Shown: positions 27,748 through 38,116, numbered from the stretch's first letter. The stretch: 64,000 nucleotides of DNA from Bradyrhizobium barranii subsp. barranii (GCF_017565645.3 NZ_CP086136.1:4881501-4945500), one strand, 5' to 3'. Numbers and translations: made by a program. The notes: generated from the letters alone by a model not told the origin.

Positions 27748-28170
27748 ATGGCCATCGAACGCACTTTCTCGATCATCAAGCCCGATGCGACCGCGCGTAA
27801 CCTGACCGGTGCGGTCAACGCCGTGATCGAGAAGGCGGGCCTGCGCATCGTCGCGCAGAAGCGCATCCGCATGACCAAGGAACAGGCCGAGACCTTCTAT
27901 GCCGTGCACAAGGCGCGCCCGTTCTTCGGCGAGCTCGTCGAGTTCATGACCTCGGGCCCCGTGGTGGTCCAGGTGCTGGAAGCCGAGGGCGCCATTGCCA
28001 AGTACCGCGACGCGATGGGTGCGACCGATCCGTCCAAGGCCGCCGACGGCACCATCCGCAAGCTCTACGCAAAGTCGATCGGCGAGAATTCCGCTCACGG
28101 CTCGGATGCGCCGGAGACCGCCGCGATCGAAATCGCGCAGTTCTTCTCGGGCAACGAGATCGTCGGCTGA
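27748..28170 (+). CDS. ndk: Nucleoside diphosphate kinase
   Basis: Ndk transfers phosphate between nucleoside tri- and diphosphates through a phosphohistidine. The 140-residue protein begins [14 protein letters not shown] and ends with FSGNEIVG. The active-site segment [12 protein letters not shown] contains the catalytic histidine. Length is exactly that of the family. The ATG at 27748 follows AAGGACAAGATT; longer in-frame starts add unrelated sequence. It precedes the TerC-family gene by 41 bp. Confidence 0.97.
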   Translation: MAIERTFSIIKPDATARNLTGAVNAVIEKAGLRIVAQKRIRMTKEQAETFYAVHKARPFFGELVEFMTSGPVVVQVLEAEGAIAKYRDAMGATDPSKAADGTIRKLYAKSIGENSAHGSDAPETAAIEIAQFFSGNEIVG

Positions 28171-28211
28171 TCAGCCGATAGGTTAATATCGACGGGGCGA
28201 AAGGACGTATT

Positions 28212-29072
28212 GTGAACTGGCTCTGGCAGGTCTTCGATCCCGCTACGATCGGGGCATTCTTCACCCAGTTTCGCAACGAGATGGCCGAACCGACCTTCTG
28301 GATTGCGGTCGGCAAGATCATCTGGATCAACATCCTGCTCTCCGGCGACAACGCGCTGGTGATTGCGCTCGCCTGCCGCGGACTCAAGCCGCGGCACCGG
28401 CTGTGGGGCATGATCTTCGGCGCCGGCGCAGCAGTGCTGCTGCGGATCATCTTCACCGGCATCGTCGCGAGCTTGATGGAGCTGCCGTATCTCAAGCTCG
28501 TCGGCGGTCTCGCGCTGATCGTGATCGCGGCGAAGCTCCTGGTGCCGGAGAACGAGGACGAGGAGGGCGTCGAGTCCGCCTCGCATCTGTGGCAGGCGGT
28601 GCAGATCGTCGTCGTCGCCGACATCGTCATGAGTCTCGACAACGTCATTGCGGTGGCCGCCGCCGCCAATGGCAGCGTGCCGCTGCTGATCCTCGGCCTT
28701 GCCATCAGCGTGCCGCTGATCGTCGCCGGTGCGGCCCTGATCATGGCGCTGCTCGCAAAGCTGCCGGTCCTGGTCTGGGCGGGTGCAGCACTGCTCGGCT
28801 GGATCTCGGGCGAGGTGATCGCGACCGATCCCGGCATCGCGCCGAAGCTGCACACGCTGTTCGACGGCCCGCTCGGTGCCTCGCTGGACAGCATGCTCGG
28901 CGCACTTCGCATCCCGCCCCAATTCGCCCATGGCGGCGGAGGCGGCGAATATCTCTGCGCCGCTCTCGGCGTCGTCGTCGTGCTGGTCGTCGGCAGCATC
29001 TGGCGCCGGCGTAGCCTGAGCGCGGCCGCGCTGGAGTCCTCAGAGCGCCACGCCAAGGCCTCGGCGGAGTAA
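28212..29072 (+). CDS. TerC-family integral membrane protein
   Basis: A 286-residue membrane protein with about seven hydrophobic helices. The two TerC hallmark motifs are present: INILLSGDNALVIALA (about 36-51) and DIVMSLDNVIAVAA (about 138-151). Each has an Asp-Asn pair inside a helix thought to bind metal. Relatives (YjbE/YkoY, Alx) export manganese or are linked to metal and membrane stress; the substrate here is unknown. An acidic loop (VPENEDEEGVES) separates the two halves. The start is GTG at 28212 after an AAGGAC ribosome site. Confidence 0.88.
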   Translation: MNWLWQVFDPATIGAFFTQFRNEMAEPTFWIAVGKIIWINILLSGDNALVIALACRGLKPRHRLWGMIFGAGAAVLLRIIFTGIVASLMELPYLKLVGGLALIVIAAKLLVPENEDEEGVESASHLWQAVQIVVVADIVMSLDNVIAVAAAANGSVPLLILGLAISVPLIVAGAALIMALLAKLPVLVWAGAALLGWISGEVIATDPGIAPKLHTLFDGPLGASLDSMLGALRIPPQFAHGGGGGEYLCAALGVVVVLVVGSIWRRRSLSAAALESSERHAKASAE

Positions 29073-29100
29073 TCTCTACGGCATGATCTGGTTTTGCTTG

Positions 29101-29121
29101 CCTCTTCCCGGCGGGGAGAGG
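29101..29121 (+). terminator. Possible hairpin after the TerC gene
   Basis: CCTCTTCCC / GGGGAGAGG with a 3-base loop forms a nine-pair stem including one G-T pair, 29 bp after the TerC-family stop. No U-run follows, so factor-independent termination is uncertain. Confidence 0.35.
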
Positions 29122-29419
29122 TGTTGCGCGCGATCATTCCGACAGACGTTGCGACAGCAGCCGTCCCCACTGAACCGGTCATCATAGCTCCGCACGCTGG
29201 CGCGCATTGCCGCCCCATGGCGGACTCGCGCGTCAGGCGGTCACGCACAGTGCGGTCCGGCACTTCGTGAGTGACCCACAGCGCTCTCAACCTCTGCGCG
29301 ATTTAGACTTTGACTTATTATAAACTACTGAAAATAAAGGCGTTTTTATTGACTTGGCGGCTCATGCCGCGGCACGTCGCTCCGGTATTTATTCCTGTCA
29401 AACCGGAAGCTGTTGAGAG
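29122..29419. promoter_or_regulatory. Promoter region of the siderophore receptor gene
   Basis: I see no gene in this stretch. Its last third turns sharply A/T-rich (ATTTAGACTTTGACTTATTA, 29301-29320, continuing to about 29345), unlike the surrounding DNA. It includes a TTGACT hexamer at 29310-29315. This is the likely promoter and iron-responsive control site for the TonB-dependent receptor. No clear Irr or Fur palindrome could be assigned by eye. Confidence 0.4.
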
Positions 29420-31753
29420 ATGTCTTCGAGAGCCACCTGCCGCCCTGTTGCTATTCTTGCCGCTACCGTCAAATCACATCCGAAGTTCTCCAGACCGACG
29501 GCCTTCGCGGCCTCTCTGGTCTCCATCGCCTTGTTCGGCGACGGCTTCCTTCACCGCACCAGCGCGCAAGGCGCTGCGCCGGAGACGGCGACAGCCGTGC
29601 CGGCGGTGACCGTCACCGCCGACGTGCCGAAGCAGCGTGCACGCCCGCGTTTGAACCCAAGTCGAAGGGCGGGCCGTCAAAGCGCGCCCGCGAATGAGCG
29701 GGCCAGGATGCAGGCGGAAGCGAAGCCCGCTGCCGCAAGGCCCGGCGCACTCCCGCCCCCCTACTCAGGCGGGCAGGTCGCCCGCGGAGGCCAGATCGGC
29801 TTGCTGGGCAACAGGGATTTCATGGACACGCCGTTCAACGTCACCAGTTACACGGCGAAGAAGATCGAAGATCAACAGGCCAGCACGATAGCCGACGTCG
29901 TCAGCAACGACCCTTCGGTCCGTTTCACCGGTCAGACCGGCGGCATTCTCGACTCCTTCTTCATCCGCGGCTTTCCGATCGGCGAGGGGAATGTCGGAGA
30001 AATTGCCTTCAACGGTGTCTACGGTGTTGCACCGAACTACCGTGTCTTCACCGACTACGTCGAACGGATCGAGATCATCAAGGGCCCGACCGCGCTACTT
30101 TACGGGATGGCCCCGAACAGCAGCGTCGGGGGCACCATCAATATCGTCCCGAAGCGTGCCTCTGATGTCGATCTCACACGGGTTACGACCGACTACGCGA
30201 CGAACAGCCAGTTCGGCACGCATCTCGACGTCAGCCGACGGTTCGGCGAGAGCCGCGAATTCGGAATTCGCGTCAATGGCAGCTATCACAATGGTGATAC
30301 GCCGCTGGACAACCAGAACCGGGAGGCGCATGTCGGCGCCGCCGCATTCGATTATCGCGGTGAGAAATTCAGAGCATCGCTCGACTTCATCGATCAGGAA
30401 GAAAAGTTCGAGGCGCCCACGAGACCGTTTCTGGTCGCAACAGGCGTAGCTGTCCCGACCGCGCCGGTCGGGAGGCGCAATGTCACGCAGGCCTGGGAAT
30501 GGGCCAAGGTTCATGACAACTCGCTGCTGGCGCGCGCCGAATACGATGTGACGGATTCCGTGACGGTGTTCGCCGACGGCGGTGGCGGCAGGACCCAGGT
30601 CGATCGCTTGTTCGGCACGCCGACGATCCTGAACGCGGCCGGCAACACCACGTCGACACCGGGACGCTTCAAATTCGATATCGACAGGAATGTCGCCGAC
30701 GCCGGTGTGCGCGCCCGGTTTGAAACCGGCGCGATCAGTCACACCGTGAGTTTCCAGGGCAGCTACTACACGGATCAGATCTCACGGGGCTCTGTGTCCG
30801 GGACGCCGGTTCTGTCCAACATCTATGCGCCGATCGCCCGTCCTGAGCAGCTCGTTGCTGCTCCCGCGACTGTTCCGAAGCTTTCGGATACCGAATTGAC
30901 CGGCCTGGCGCTGGCTGACACTTTGTCGGTTTTTCAGGAGCGCCTTCAGCTGACCGTCGGCGTGCGCCAGCAGGGGGTGAAGTCCAACAACTTCAATACC
31001 ACCACGGGAGCGGTCACGTCCTCCTATGACCAGACGGCGCTCACGCCGATGGTCGGCCTCGTCGTCAAGCCCTGGAGCAACGTTTCGCTCTACACCAACT
31101 ACATCGAAGGGCTCAGCAAGGGCGACGTCGCACCGGCGACCGCGAGCAATCAGGGGGAAGTTCTTGCGCCTTACTTCAGCAAGCAGCACGAGGCAGGCGT
31201 CAAGGTCGACTTCGGAATGCTGGCCACCACGATCAGCGTGTTCCAGATCACCAAGCCGTCGGGACAATTGGGTGTCGACAAGATCTTCCGGGCCGACGCC
31301 GAACAGCGCAATCGCGGCCTGGAGTTCACCGTATTCGGAGAGGTGCAGCCGGGCATACGAGTCCTTGGCGGCGTGACGTTGATCGATGTAGAGCTGACAA
31401 AGACAAGCACGCCAACCAATCTCGGCAAGACGCCGATCGGTGTGCCTCAGGTGCAGGCAAACCTGTCCGCTGAATGGGACACGCCGTTCGCACCCGGACT
31501 GACGTTGGTCGCAAACACCATCTATACGGGACACCAGTATCTGGATGCGGCGAACACGCAGGTCGTTCCGGCCTGGACGAGGCTCGACCTGGGTGCCCGC
31601 TACAACACGCGGATCAACAACCGGCCGGTGACGCTGCGGGCCCTGGTTCAGAACGTGTTCGATACCAATTACTGGGGTGGCGTGGCGAGCTTCTCCGCAT
31701 TGTCGCAAGGTGTCCCGCGAACCCTGCTATTGTCGATGTCGACGGATTTCTGA
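29420..31753 (+). CDS. TonB-dependent siderophore receptor
   Basis: An outer-membrane gated channel of 777 residues that imports ferric siderophores using TonB energy. After a long N-terminal signal region it shows a TonB-box-like stretch (PAVTVTADV). The plug domain follows (YTAKKIEDQQASTIADVVSNDPSVRF; FFIRGFPIGEGN; VERIEIIKGPTALLYGM; GGTINIVPKRA), then a 22-strand-type barrel. The chain ends in an aromatic C-terminal residue (LLLSMSTDF), as barrel proteins do. The order and spacing match FhuA/FpvA-type receptors without a signalling domain. The next gene, 12 bp downstream, is a PepSY membrane protein often paired with such receptors. The ligand is unknown. Confidence 0.93.
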   Translation: MSSRATCRPVAILAATVKSHPKFSRPTAFAASLVSIALFGDGFLHRTSAQGAAPETATAVPAVTVTADVPKQRARPRLNPSRRAGRQSAPANERARMQAEAKPAAARPGALPPPYSGGQVARGGQIGLLGNRDFMDTPFNVTSYTAKKIEDQQASTIADVVSNDPSVRFTGQTGGILDSFFIRGFPIGEGNVGEIAFNGVYGVAPNYRVFTDYVERIEIIKGPTALLYGMAPNSSVGGTINIVPKRASDVDLTRVTTDYATNSQFGTHLDVSRRFGESREFGIRVNGSYHNGDTPLDNQNREAHVGAAAFDYRGEKFRASLDFIDQEEKFEAPTRPFLVATGVAVPTAPVGRRNVTQAWEWAKVHDNSLLARAEYDVTDSVTVFADGGGGRTQVDRLFGTPTILNAAGNTTSTPGRFKFDIDRNVADAGVRARFETGAISHTVSFQGSYYTDQISRGSVSGTPVLSNIYAPIARPEQLVAAPATVPKLSDTELTGLALADTLSVFQERLQLTVGVRQQGVKSNNFNTTTGAVTSSYDQTALTPMVGLVVKPWSNVSLYTNYIEGLSKGDVAPATASNQGEVLAPYFSKQHEAGVKVDFGMLATTISVFQITKPSGQLGVDKIFRADAEQRNRGLEFTVFGEVQPGIRVLGGVTLIDVELTKTSTPTNLGKTPIGVPQVQANLSAEWDTPFAPGLTLVANTIYTGHQYLDAANTQVVPAWTRLDLGARYNTRINNRPVTLRALVQNVFDTNYWGGVASFSALSQGVPRTLLLSMSTDF

Positions 31754-31765
31754 GGCAGGTCGGCT

Positions 31766-32932
31766 TTGACGCGTGCAACGGCGATGTTGCCGGCCCCGAA
31801 CCTCACCGGACGCGCACGGCGCGGGCTTCTGTGGGCTCATCGATGGCTCGGATTGCTCGGCGGCATCGTCGTGGTGCTGATCGGCCTCACGGGTAGCTTC
31901 ATCGTCTTCTATCGGGAAATCGACGCCGCCCTGAACCCGGCGCTTTACACTCCCGCAGGTCGGGAACGAGAGGCTACGTTGAGCGAGGTGATGCGCGCGG
32001 CCGCGGCAGCGGATCCCGCGCCGATTGCCACGATCCTCGCGCCGGATCGGACCTGGCCGGTCTGGGTCGTGATACATGCGCATGAAACTGCGAAAGGCAG
32101 TTACCCGAATCGTTGGACGACCATGGTCGATCCTTCGAACGGGAAGGTGCTCGGGCGGCGTGACTACATCAACGCGTTCTCCCTCAAGGTTTACCGTCTG
32201 CACTACACGCTGCTGCTCTACGAGTGGTGGGGCAGGGAGCTGGTCGGCGTTGCCGGGTTCATGCTGCTCGGCCTGGCCATGTCGGGCCTCATCTTGTGGT
32301 GGCCGAGGCCGGGTCGATTCTGGCGATCGGTGTCGGTCCGGAAGGACGTTTCGCTGCTTCGATTTGTTTTCGACGTCCACGGCACGGCCGGCTTTTGGGC
32401 GCTGCTCGCGCTCACAGTGATCTCGATGACCGGCGTCGGGATCATTTTTCCCGACGTGGTGCGTCCCATCGTCGGCCTTGTGTCGCAACCGACGGCCGAT
32501 CCCTCGCCGCGGATCGAAGCGCCGCCCCCCACGGGGACACCGCCGCTATCACCTGATGCGATCATGCGGAACGCGCAAGCGGCCAAGCCGGGCCTGGCGG
32601 TTGCCATGCTGAACCCGCCAACCGAAACGCGCAACACGTGGCGCGTGCAGTTCCGGGACGAGGGCGCTGATCCCGCGGTACGTGCCCGGGGAGCGATCTG
32701 GCTCGATCCATGGAGTGGCGCAGTGGTGCACGATCGCACTTCGGCCGCGATGTCGATGGGGGATCGCTATCTGGCCGAACAGCTCTGGATCCATAACGGC
32801 GCGACGTTCGGGCTGATCGGGCGCCTGTTCGTGTTCGCAACCGGCTTCGCACCTCTCGCCCTGTTCATCAGCGGCGGGATCATGTGGCTCAAGAAGCGTC
32901 CAGGGAGGATCAGGACCGGCCGGCGAGTCTAG
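31766..32932 (+). CDS. PepSY-associated transmembrane protein, probable siderophore-iron reductase type
   Basis: The 388-residue inner-membrane protein has four hydrophobic helices: WLGLLGGIVVVLIGLTGSFIVFY near the start, GVAGFMLLGLAMSGLILWW, GFWALLALTVISMTGVGIIF and a C-terminal pair. PepSY-like periplasmic loops lie between them. Histidines inside or near helices (AHRWLG, RLHYTLLL, DVHGTAG, IHNGATFG) are the pattern of a heme- or iron-linked reductase fold. Genes of this type commonly follow siderophore receptors and help release iron. The start is TTG at 31766 or ATG at 31784. Its TAG stop and the ppx stop on the other strand share one CTAG tetramer (32929-32932). Confidence 0.85.
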   Translation: MTRATAMLPAPNLTGRARRGLLWAHRWLGLLGGIVVVLIGLTGSFIVFYREIDAALNPALYTPAGREREATLSEVMRAAAAADPAPIATILAPDRTWPVWVVIHAHETAKGSYPNRWTTMVDPSNGKVLGRRDYINAFSLKVYRLHYTLLLYEWWGRELVGVAGFMLLGLAMSGLILWWPRPGRFWRSVSVRKDVSLLRFVFDVHGTAGFWALLALTVISMTGVGIIFPDVVRPIVGLVSQPTADPSPRIEAPPPTGTPPLSPDAIMRNAQAAKPGLAVAMLNPPTETRNTWRVQFRDEGADPAVRARGAIWLDPWSGAVVHDRTSAAMSMGDRYLAEQLWIHNGATFGLIGRLFVFATGFAPLALFISGGIMWLKKRPGRIRTGRRV

Positions 32933-34431
32933 CGCCGCACGATCGAGCCGGAGCGGCCGATCAGGCGGGCGAGGGCGCGGAAGCGGCTGCCGACGCGGTC
33001 GGCGACAAGGTCGACGAGCCGGTGCTCGAACACCAGCATCAGATTGCGGCCCTGGCTGCGGAAATGCGTGGCCGGCAGCACACCCGGGCGTGCTGCCGAG
33101 ATCAGATGGGCGACGCGGAACGCCGCGCCCAGCAGACGGGCGCGTTCGAGCTGGGCCGGTGTCAGCAGCTCCTGCATGGTCACCGGCGGCTGGTTCTCCT
33201 CACTCAGGCCCGCATAGCGGTAGAACACGGACAGGCCGACGAAGGCGCGCTCGGTGTGGGTGATTGCGCCGAAATTGCCGTTGACGACGAGGCTCAGCGT
33301 CTGCTCGCCGCGATGGTCGGGATGCACGCGCCAGCCGATGTCGGAGAGCAGGCACGCGGTGTGGCGCAAGCGGCGGTCCTCCTCGGTCTCGCGCAGCTTC
33401 ACCACGCGCGCGAGGCGGTCGGTCCAGGCGATCAGCTCGCGGGCGTGCTTTGCGGAACGCGACAGCAGCTGATTGAGCTCTTCCGCGGCGCAGATCAGCC
33501 CGTCCTTGTTGCGCTCGGATTCCGACAGCTTCTCGTGCAAGAGGCCCTCGCGCACGCCGAAGGTCGAGAACACGATGGACTTGGGTTTCGCCACGCGGAT
33601 GATGTGCTCGAGCACCAGCGCCGCATAGGTGAGGAGCGGGCGCCTGGCATCCGCGACGATCTCGATGTCGGCCAGCATATTGGCGGCCGCAAGCCGGCGG
33701 AGACGACGCGAAAAGTCCAGCGCTTCGGCTGCGGAAATGGAATAGCCGTGCATCACCTGGAGCGGATAGCCGCTCTGGATGATGTGGATGCGTGCGAGCG
33801 CGCGCCAGGTGCCGCCGACGGCGTAGAAGGTGCGGCCGCGGCCGGCGGTGAGCTGCGGCACCTCGTCGAGCTCCTCGCGCACGATGCGGTCGGCGCGCTT
33901 GAGCGATTTGTGCGCGAGGTCCTGGAGCGCGAGGCCACCGAGCGGCAACGTCACGCCGCTGCGCACGCTGTTCTTGCGCACGTCGATCAGCTCGAGCGAG
34001 CCGCCGCCGAGATCGCCGACAATGCCGTCGGGGTGATGGATGCCGGAGATCACGCCGAGCGCCGACAACCGCGCCTCGCGCGGGCCCGACAGGATCTCGA
34101 TCTTCACGGCGCAGATGCGCTCGGCTTTCGCGATGAAGTCGGGGCCGTTGGAGGCGTCACGGCAGGCTGCGGTCGCAATCGCAAACACGCGACCGACCTG
34201 CATGACGCGGCACAGGGCCCGGAACCGCTTCAGCGAGGTCAGCGCCTTGTCGACGGCGTCGGGCGCAAGCAGGCCCGTGCTCTGCACCTCGCGCCCGAGG
34301 CCGCACAGCGTCTTCTCGTTGAAGATCGGAATGAGGCTCCGCGTCAGTCCCTCGTAGACGACGAGACGGACAGAGTTGGAACCGATATCGATGACCGCGA
34401 CGCTCGAGCCGCGCTTACGCGGCCGCTTCAC
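32929..34431 (-). CDS. ppx: Exopolyphosphatase, Ppx/GppA family
   Basis: Ppx hydrolyses inorganic polyphosphate from the ends; relatives also act on pppGpp. The 500-residue protein has the actin-like ATPase fold motifs: VAVIDIGSNSVRLVVYE (phosphate 1 loop) and GIVGDLGGGSLELIDV (phosphate 2 loop). A downstream HD-like domain is expected in this family. It lies 15 bp downstream of the polyphosphate kinase gene on the same strand, so synthesis and breakdown of polyphosphate are co-transcribed. Confidence 0.93.
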   Translation of the reverse strand: MKRPRKRGSSVAVIDIGSNSVRLVVYEGLTRSLIPIFNEKTLCGLGREVQSTGLLAPDAVDKALTSLKRFRALCRVMQVGRVFAIATAACRDASNGPDFIAKAERICAVKIEILSGPREARLSALGVISGIHHPDGIVGDLGGGSLELIDVRKNSVRSGVTLPLGGLALQDLAHKSLKRADRIVREELDEVPQLTAGRGRTFYAVGGTWRALARIHIIQSGYPLQVMHGYSISAAEALDFSRRLRRLAAANMLADIEIVADARRPLLTYAALVLEHIIRVAKPKSIVFSTFGVREGLLHEKLSESERNKDGLICAAEELNQLLSRSAKHARELIAWTDRLARVVKLRETEEDRRLRHTACLLSDIGWRVHPDHRGEQTLSLVVNGNFGAITHTERAFVGLSVFYRYAGLSEENQPPVTMQELLTPAQLERARLLGAAFRVAHLISAARPGVLPATHFRSQGRNLMLVFEHRLVDLVADRVGSRFRALARLIGRSGSIVRR

Positions 34432-34446
34432 GTCCTCGATCCCGGA

Positions 34447-36654
34447 TCAAGATTGATGACGTTCATTACGGCGCGTGAGACGGCGCGGCGAGGATTCCTT
34501 GAGCGACTTTCCACGGCCAGATAGACTCGGATTTGTCATGAAGTAGTTGTGGACGTTGAAAGGCTCCTCGCCCTTCGCGGTCTTCATACGCGTCGAGGAC
34601 CCGTCCGGCAACAATTGCCAGCTCTGCTCATTGTCCTTCAGATTCGCGACCATGATCTGTTCGAGAACCTGCTGATGCACCGTGGGATTTTGCAGCGGAC
34701 ACAGCACCTCGACGCGGCGGTCGAGGTTGCGTGGCATCATGTCGGCCGAGGAGATATACACAGCCGCTTTCGCGCTCGGCAGGCCCTGGCCCATGCCGAA
34801 ACAGTAGATTCGGCCGTGTTCCAGGAAGCGCCCGATGATCGACTTGACGCGGATGTTCTCCGACAGGCCTGGAATGCCGGGCCTGAGGCAGCAGATTCCG
34901 CGCACGACGAGCTCGAGCTGGACGCCGGCTTGCGAGGCCTCGTAGAGCGCGTCGATGATGTCGGGGTCGACCAGCGCATTCATCTTCATCCAGACCGCGC
35001 CGGGTCGGCCATGCCGCGCATGCGCGGTCTCGCCTTGGATGTGCTCGATGATGCGCTTGCGCAACGTCAGCGGCGACACCGCCATCTTTTCCAGATCGCT
35101 CGGCGCGGCATAACCGGTGATGAAGTTGAACACGCGCGCCGCGTCGCGGCCGATGGTCGGATCCGAGGTGAAGTAGGAGAGGTCGGTGTAGATACGTGCG
35201 GTGACGGGGTGATAATTGCCGGTGCCGGTGTGGACGTAAGTGGTGAGGCCGCCGCCCTCGCGGCGCACCACCATCGAGAGCTTCGCGTGCGTCTTCAGTT
35301 CGAGGAAGCCGTAGACGACCTGCACGCCGGCGCGTTCGAGGTCGCGCGCCCAGCGGATGTTGGCCTCCTCGTCGAAGCGCGCCTTCAATTCGATCAGCGC
35401 GGTGACGGACTTGCCGGCTTCGGCGGCTTCCGCCAGCGTGCGCACGATCGGCGAGTTGTTGGAGGTGCGGTACAGCGTCTGCTTGATCGCGACGACATCG
35501 GGATCGCGGGCGGCCTGCTGCAGGAACTGCACGACCACGTCGAAGGATTCGTAGGGATGATGGACGACGAGGTCCTTCTGCCGGATCGCGGCAAAGATGT
35601 CGCCGCCATGCTCGCGCACGCGCTCGGGATGGCGCGGTACGTAAGGGGTGAATTCGAGATCGGGCCGGTCGAGGCGGGTGAGCTGCGAGAGCTCGTTCAT
35701 GGCGAGCACGCCGTCGACCAGGAAGACCTCGTCGTCGGCGGCCGACAGCGCATGCTGCACGAAGCTGCGCAGCTCCTCCGGCATCTTGCCGTCGATCTCG
35801 AGCCGGATCACCGACCCGCGGCGGCGGCGCTTCAGAGCGGTCTCGAACAGGCGAACGAGGTCTTCGGCCTCTTCCTCGATTTCGAGCTCGGAGTCGCGGA
35901 TGATGCGGAAGGCGCCCTGGCCGTGGAGATTGTAGCCGGGGAACAGGCGGTTGATGAACAGCCCGGTCGCCTGCTCGAGCGAGATCAGCCGCACGACCTT
36001 GCCCTCGGCCGGCAGCCGGATGAAGCGGTCGATCTTGCCGGGCATACGAATTAGCGCGTTCATCTGCTTGCCGTCGGCGGCGCGCGTCAGCTGGAGCGCG
36101 ATGGTGAAGCCGAGGCTCGGAATGAACGGGAAGGGGTGAGCCGGGTCGATCGCGAGCGGGGTCAACAGCGGAAACACGTTGTTGAGGAAGTAGTCCTCGA
36201 TCCAGGTCCGTTCCGCCTTGGTGACGTCCTTGCCGTCGACCAGCACGATGCCGACGTCGGCCAGCGTGCCGCGCAGGTCGCGCCAGATCGCCTGCTGGTC
36301 GGAGGCAAGCTGCGAGACGGTGCGGTTGATCAGCGCGAGCTGCTCGGACGGCGTCAGGCCGTCGGGGCTGCGCTCGGCGATGCCCTCGCGGATCTGGGCC
36401 TTGATGCCAGCGACGCGGACCATGAAGAATTCGTCGAGGTTATTCGCTGAAATCGACAGGAATCGCACCCGCTCCAGCATGGGGTGGCTGGGATTGACCG
36501 CTTCCTCGAGGACGCGGCGGTTGAAATGCAGCCAGGAGAGCTCGCGATTGATGAAGCGCTCGGGACTTGAGGCAATCGCCGGCAGGCCCTCGGTCTCCGG
36601 GGCTTTTTCTTTAATTTCAACAGCTTGCGCAGAGTCCATCAGAAGTCGATCCAT
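34447..36654 (-). CDS. ppk1: Polyphosphate kinase 1
   Basis: PPK1 makes polyphosphate from ATP by way of a phosphohistidine. The 735-residue protein shows the N-terminal domain ([18 protein letters not shown]), then the head domain. The phospholipase D-like C-terminal domains follow, with the nucleotide/His region ([20 protein letters not shown]), [14 protein letters not shown] and a second HxK-like segment near [17 protein letters not shown]. Length is slightly above the 690-residue average because of a variable N-terminus ([20 protein letters not shown]). An internal ATG at codon 6 is an alternative start. It forms an operon with ppx. Confidence 0.95.
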   Translation of the reverse strand: MDRLLMDSAQAVEIKEKAPETEGLPAIASSPERFINRELSWLHFNRRVLEEAVNPSHPMLERVRFLSISANNLDEFFMVRVAGIKAQIREGIAERSPDGLTPSEQLALINRTVSQLASDQQAIWRDLRGTLADVGIVLVDGKDVTKAERTWIEDYFLNNVFPLLTPLAIDPAHPFPFIPSLGFTIALQLTRAADGKQMNALIRMPGKIDRFIRLPAEGKVVRLISLEQATGLFINRLFPGYNLHGQGAFRIIRDSELEIEEEAEDLVRLFETALKRRRRGSVIRLEIDGKMPEELRSFVQHALSAADDEVFLVDGVLAMNELSQLTRLDRPDLEFTPYVPRHPERVREHGGDIFAAIRQKDLVVHHPYESFDVVVQFLQQAARDPDVVAIKQTLYRTSNNSPIVRTLAEAAEAGKSVTALIELKARFDEEANIRWARDLERAGVQVVYGFLELKTHAKLSMVVRREGGGLTTYVHTGTGNYHPVTARIYTDLSYFTSDPTIGRDAARVFNFITGYAAPSDLEKMAVSPLTLRKRIIEHIQGETAHARHGRPGAVWMKMNALVDPDIIDALYEASQAGVQLELVVRGICCLRPGIPGLSENIRVKSIIGRFLEHGRIYCFGMGQGLPSAKAAVYISSADMMPRNLDRRVEVLCPLQNPTVHQQVLEQIMVANLKDNEQSWQLLPDGSSTRMKTAKGEEPFNVHNYFMTNPSLSGRGKSLKESSPRRLTRRNERHQS

Positions 36655-36783
36655 CCAGTTCGCCTCAATTTGCGACTTATGCGCAAAACCGGCGGGAGCA
36701 TGTGTTAGTCCGATGACGTTTCGATGACATTGATGTTCCGCCGCTGCGCCGCGTCAAGCGGCCTTGGAGCCAGGGTGGAGGGG

Positions 36784-37461
36784 TCAGGCGTCCCGAAGCA
36801 GCTCGGCCGCCAGGGCCCGCGTGACGGGGCGACCGAGGCGCAGGGCCTCGCTGTCGAGCAGCTCAACGGCCTCCCGTGCGGCCGCCGAGGACCGCTCCAG
36901 GCGGGTGGCGAGGTAGCTGACCACGCTCTCATCCACGGTGAGCTGGCGGTCGGCGCAGAACTTGACGATCAGGCCGCGGAAAAGCTGGTCGTCGGGCGGC
37001 AGCAGCGAGATGACAGGCACCGCGCGCAGCCGCGAGCGCAGGTCGCGCAGCTCGATCTCGATCGACGCCGGTACCTCGCGGCCGGTGAAGAGCAGGTAGG
37101 CCCCATCCTCGCGGGCGAGGTTCATCAGATGAAACAGGGCCCGCTCGTCGAACTCTTTTGCCTTGAGATCCTCGACCACCAGCGCGCCGGTGGCGAGCGT
37201 GCCCGGGACGTTTTCGGCGGTCAGCCCATTGGCTGTGGTCGAGCGGGCGCCGGAAGCCTCGGCCCAGATCGCGGCGAGATGGCTCTTGCCGCTTCCTTCC
37301 GGGCCGGCCAGCCACATGATCCGGTTCGGCCATTCAGGCCAGGCATCGATGAGGGCAAGACCGGCTTCGTTGGCGGGGCCTTCGAGAAAATTGTCCCGGC
37401 TGAGGCTCTCCGCGTGCGGAAGCGAGAATGCCAATTGTCGGGGATGAACGCGGCCTGCCAC
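36784..37461 (-). CDS. hdaA: DnaA-like regulatory ATPase HdaA
   Basis: HdaA is the alphaproteobacterial Hda, which with the sliding clamp promotes hydrolysis of DnaA-ATP to prevent re-initiation. The 225-residue protein begins with a clamp-binding-like segment (HPRQLAFSLPHAESLSRDNF). The AAA+ core then shows Walker A GPEGSGKSH, Walker B-type ALVVEDLKAKEFDE and sensor residues in SRLRAVPVISL, with a helical C-terminal lid. It lacks the DnaA DNA-binding domain. The start is GTG at 37461. It sits 112 bp after the phosphatidyltransferase gene on the same strand, an arrangement usual in Rhizobiales. Confidence 0.88.
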   Translation of the reverse strand: MAGRVHPRQLAFSLPHAESLSRDNFLEGPANEAGLALIDAWPEWPNRIMWLAGPEGSGKSHLAAIWAEASGARSTTANGLTAENVPGTLATGALVVEDLKAKEFDERALFHLMNLAREDGAYLLFTGREVPASIEIELRDLRSRLRAVPVISLLPPDDQLFRGLIVKFCADRQLTVDESVVSYLATRLERSSAAAREAVELLDSEALRLGRPVTRALAAELLRDA

Positions 37462-37573
37462 GCTTGCTGTGCTCCGTGCCGGCGCGCCGGCTTCGTTTGA
37501 AGAGATTCGACGTCATCGAGCGGGAGTTGGCCTTTTGCGGGGCCGCATCCCGGTTCATTTGGCCTCGATCGTG

Positions 37574-38116
37574 CTACTTGGCTTCGATCGTACTCATGTG
37601 CCGCAGCCACTCGACGAGATAGAGCGACACGGACGAGAGCGTGAAGATCGTGACGAGGCCCATCAGGATCATATCATAGGGCGCCGGCTTGAAGCCGAAA
37701 GCGAGGGAGGCCAGCACCAGCGCCGCGTAGGCCACCTGGGCGGCGGTGTTGAGCTTCGACACCTTCGACGGCTTCATCTCGACCGGCTTGTCGAACAGCC
37801 AGGACACGATCACGGCGGCGACGATCATGATGTCGCGCGACACGACCAGGATCACGATCCAGCGCGGGATGTCGCCCCAGATCCCCAGCGCCAGATAGAT
37901 CGAGACCAGCAGCGCCTTGTCCGCGAGCGGATCGAGCAGGGCGCCGAGCTCGCTCGTCATGTTGAAGCGCTTGGCGAGGAAGCCGTCGACCGCGTCGCTG
38001 ACGCCGGCAATGAGGAAGACGGCGAACGCAACCTCCATTTGGCTCGACACGATGGCCCAGACGATGATTGGGACCAGCATGATGCGGCCCAGGGTAATGA
38101 TATTCGGAATACTCAC
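37574..38116 (-). CDS. CDP-alcohol phosphatidyltransferase (PgsA-like)
   Basis: A 180-residue inner-membrane enzyme that transfers a phosphatidyl group from CDP-diacylglycerol to an alcohol. It starts MSIPNIITLGRIMLVPIIVW, typical of phosphatidylglycerophosphate synthases. It carries the catalytic signature D-x2-DG-x2-A-x-R ... G-x3-D-x3-D as SDAVDGFLAKRF ... GALLDPLADK. Five or six membrane helices are visible. The exact alcohol is not proven; glycerol-3-phosphate is likely. It is divergent from purM across 154 bp. Confidence 0.9.
   Translation of the reverse strand: MSIPNIITLGRIMLVPIIVWAIVSSQMEVAFAVFLIAGVSDAVDGFLAKRFNMTSELGALLDPLADKALLVSIYLALGIWGDIPRWIVILVVSRDIMIVAAVIVSWLFDKPVEMKPSKVSKLNTAAQVAYAALVLASLAFGFKPAPYDMILMGLVTIFTLSSVSLYLVEWLRHMSTIEAK

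Noticed and set aside
29301..29345. Irr (ICE) or Fur box before the siderophore receptor
   Set aside because: The A/T-rich stretch contains ATTTAGA but no matching inverted half-site, so I list it only as a promoter region.
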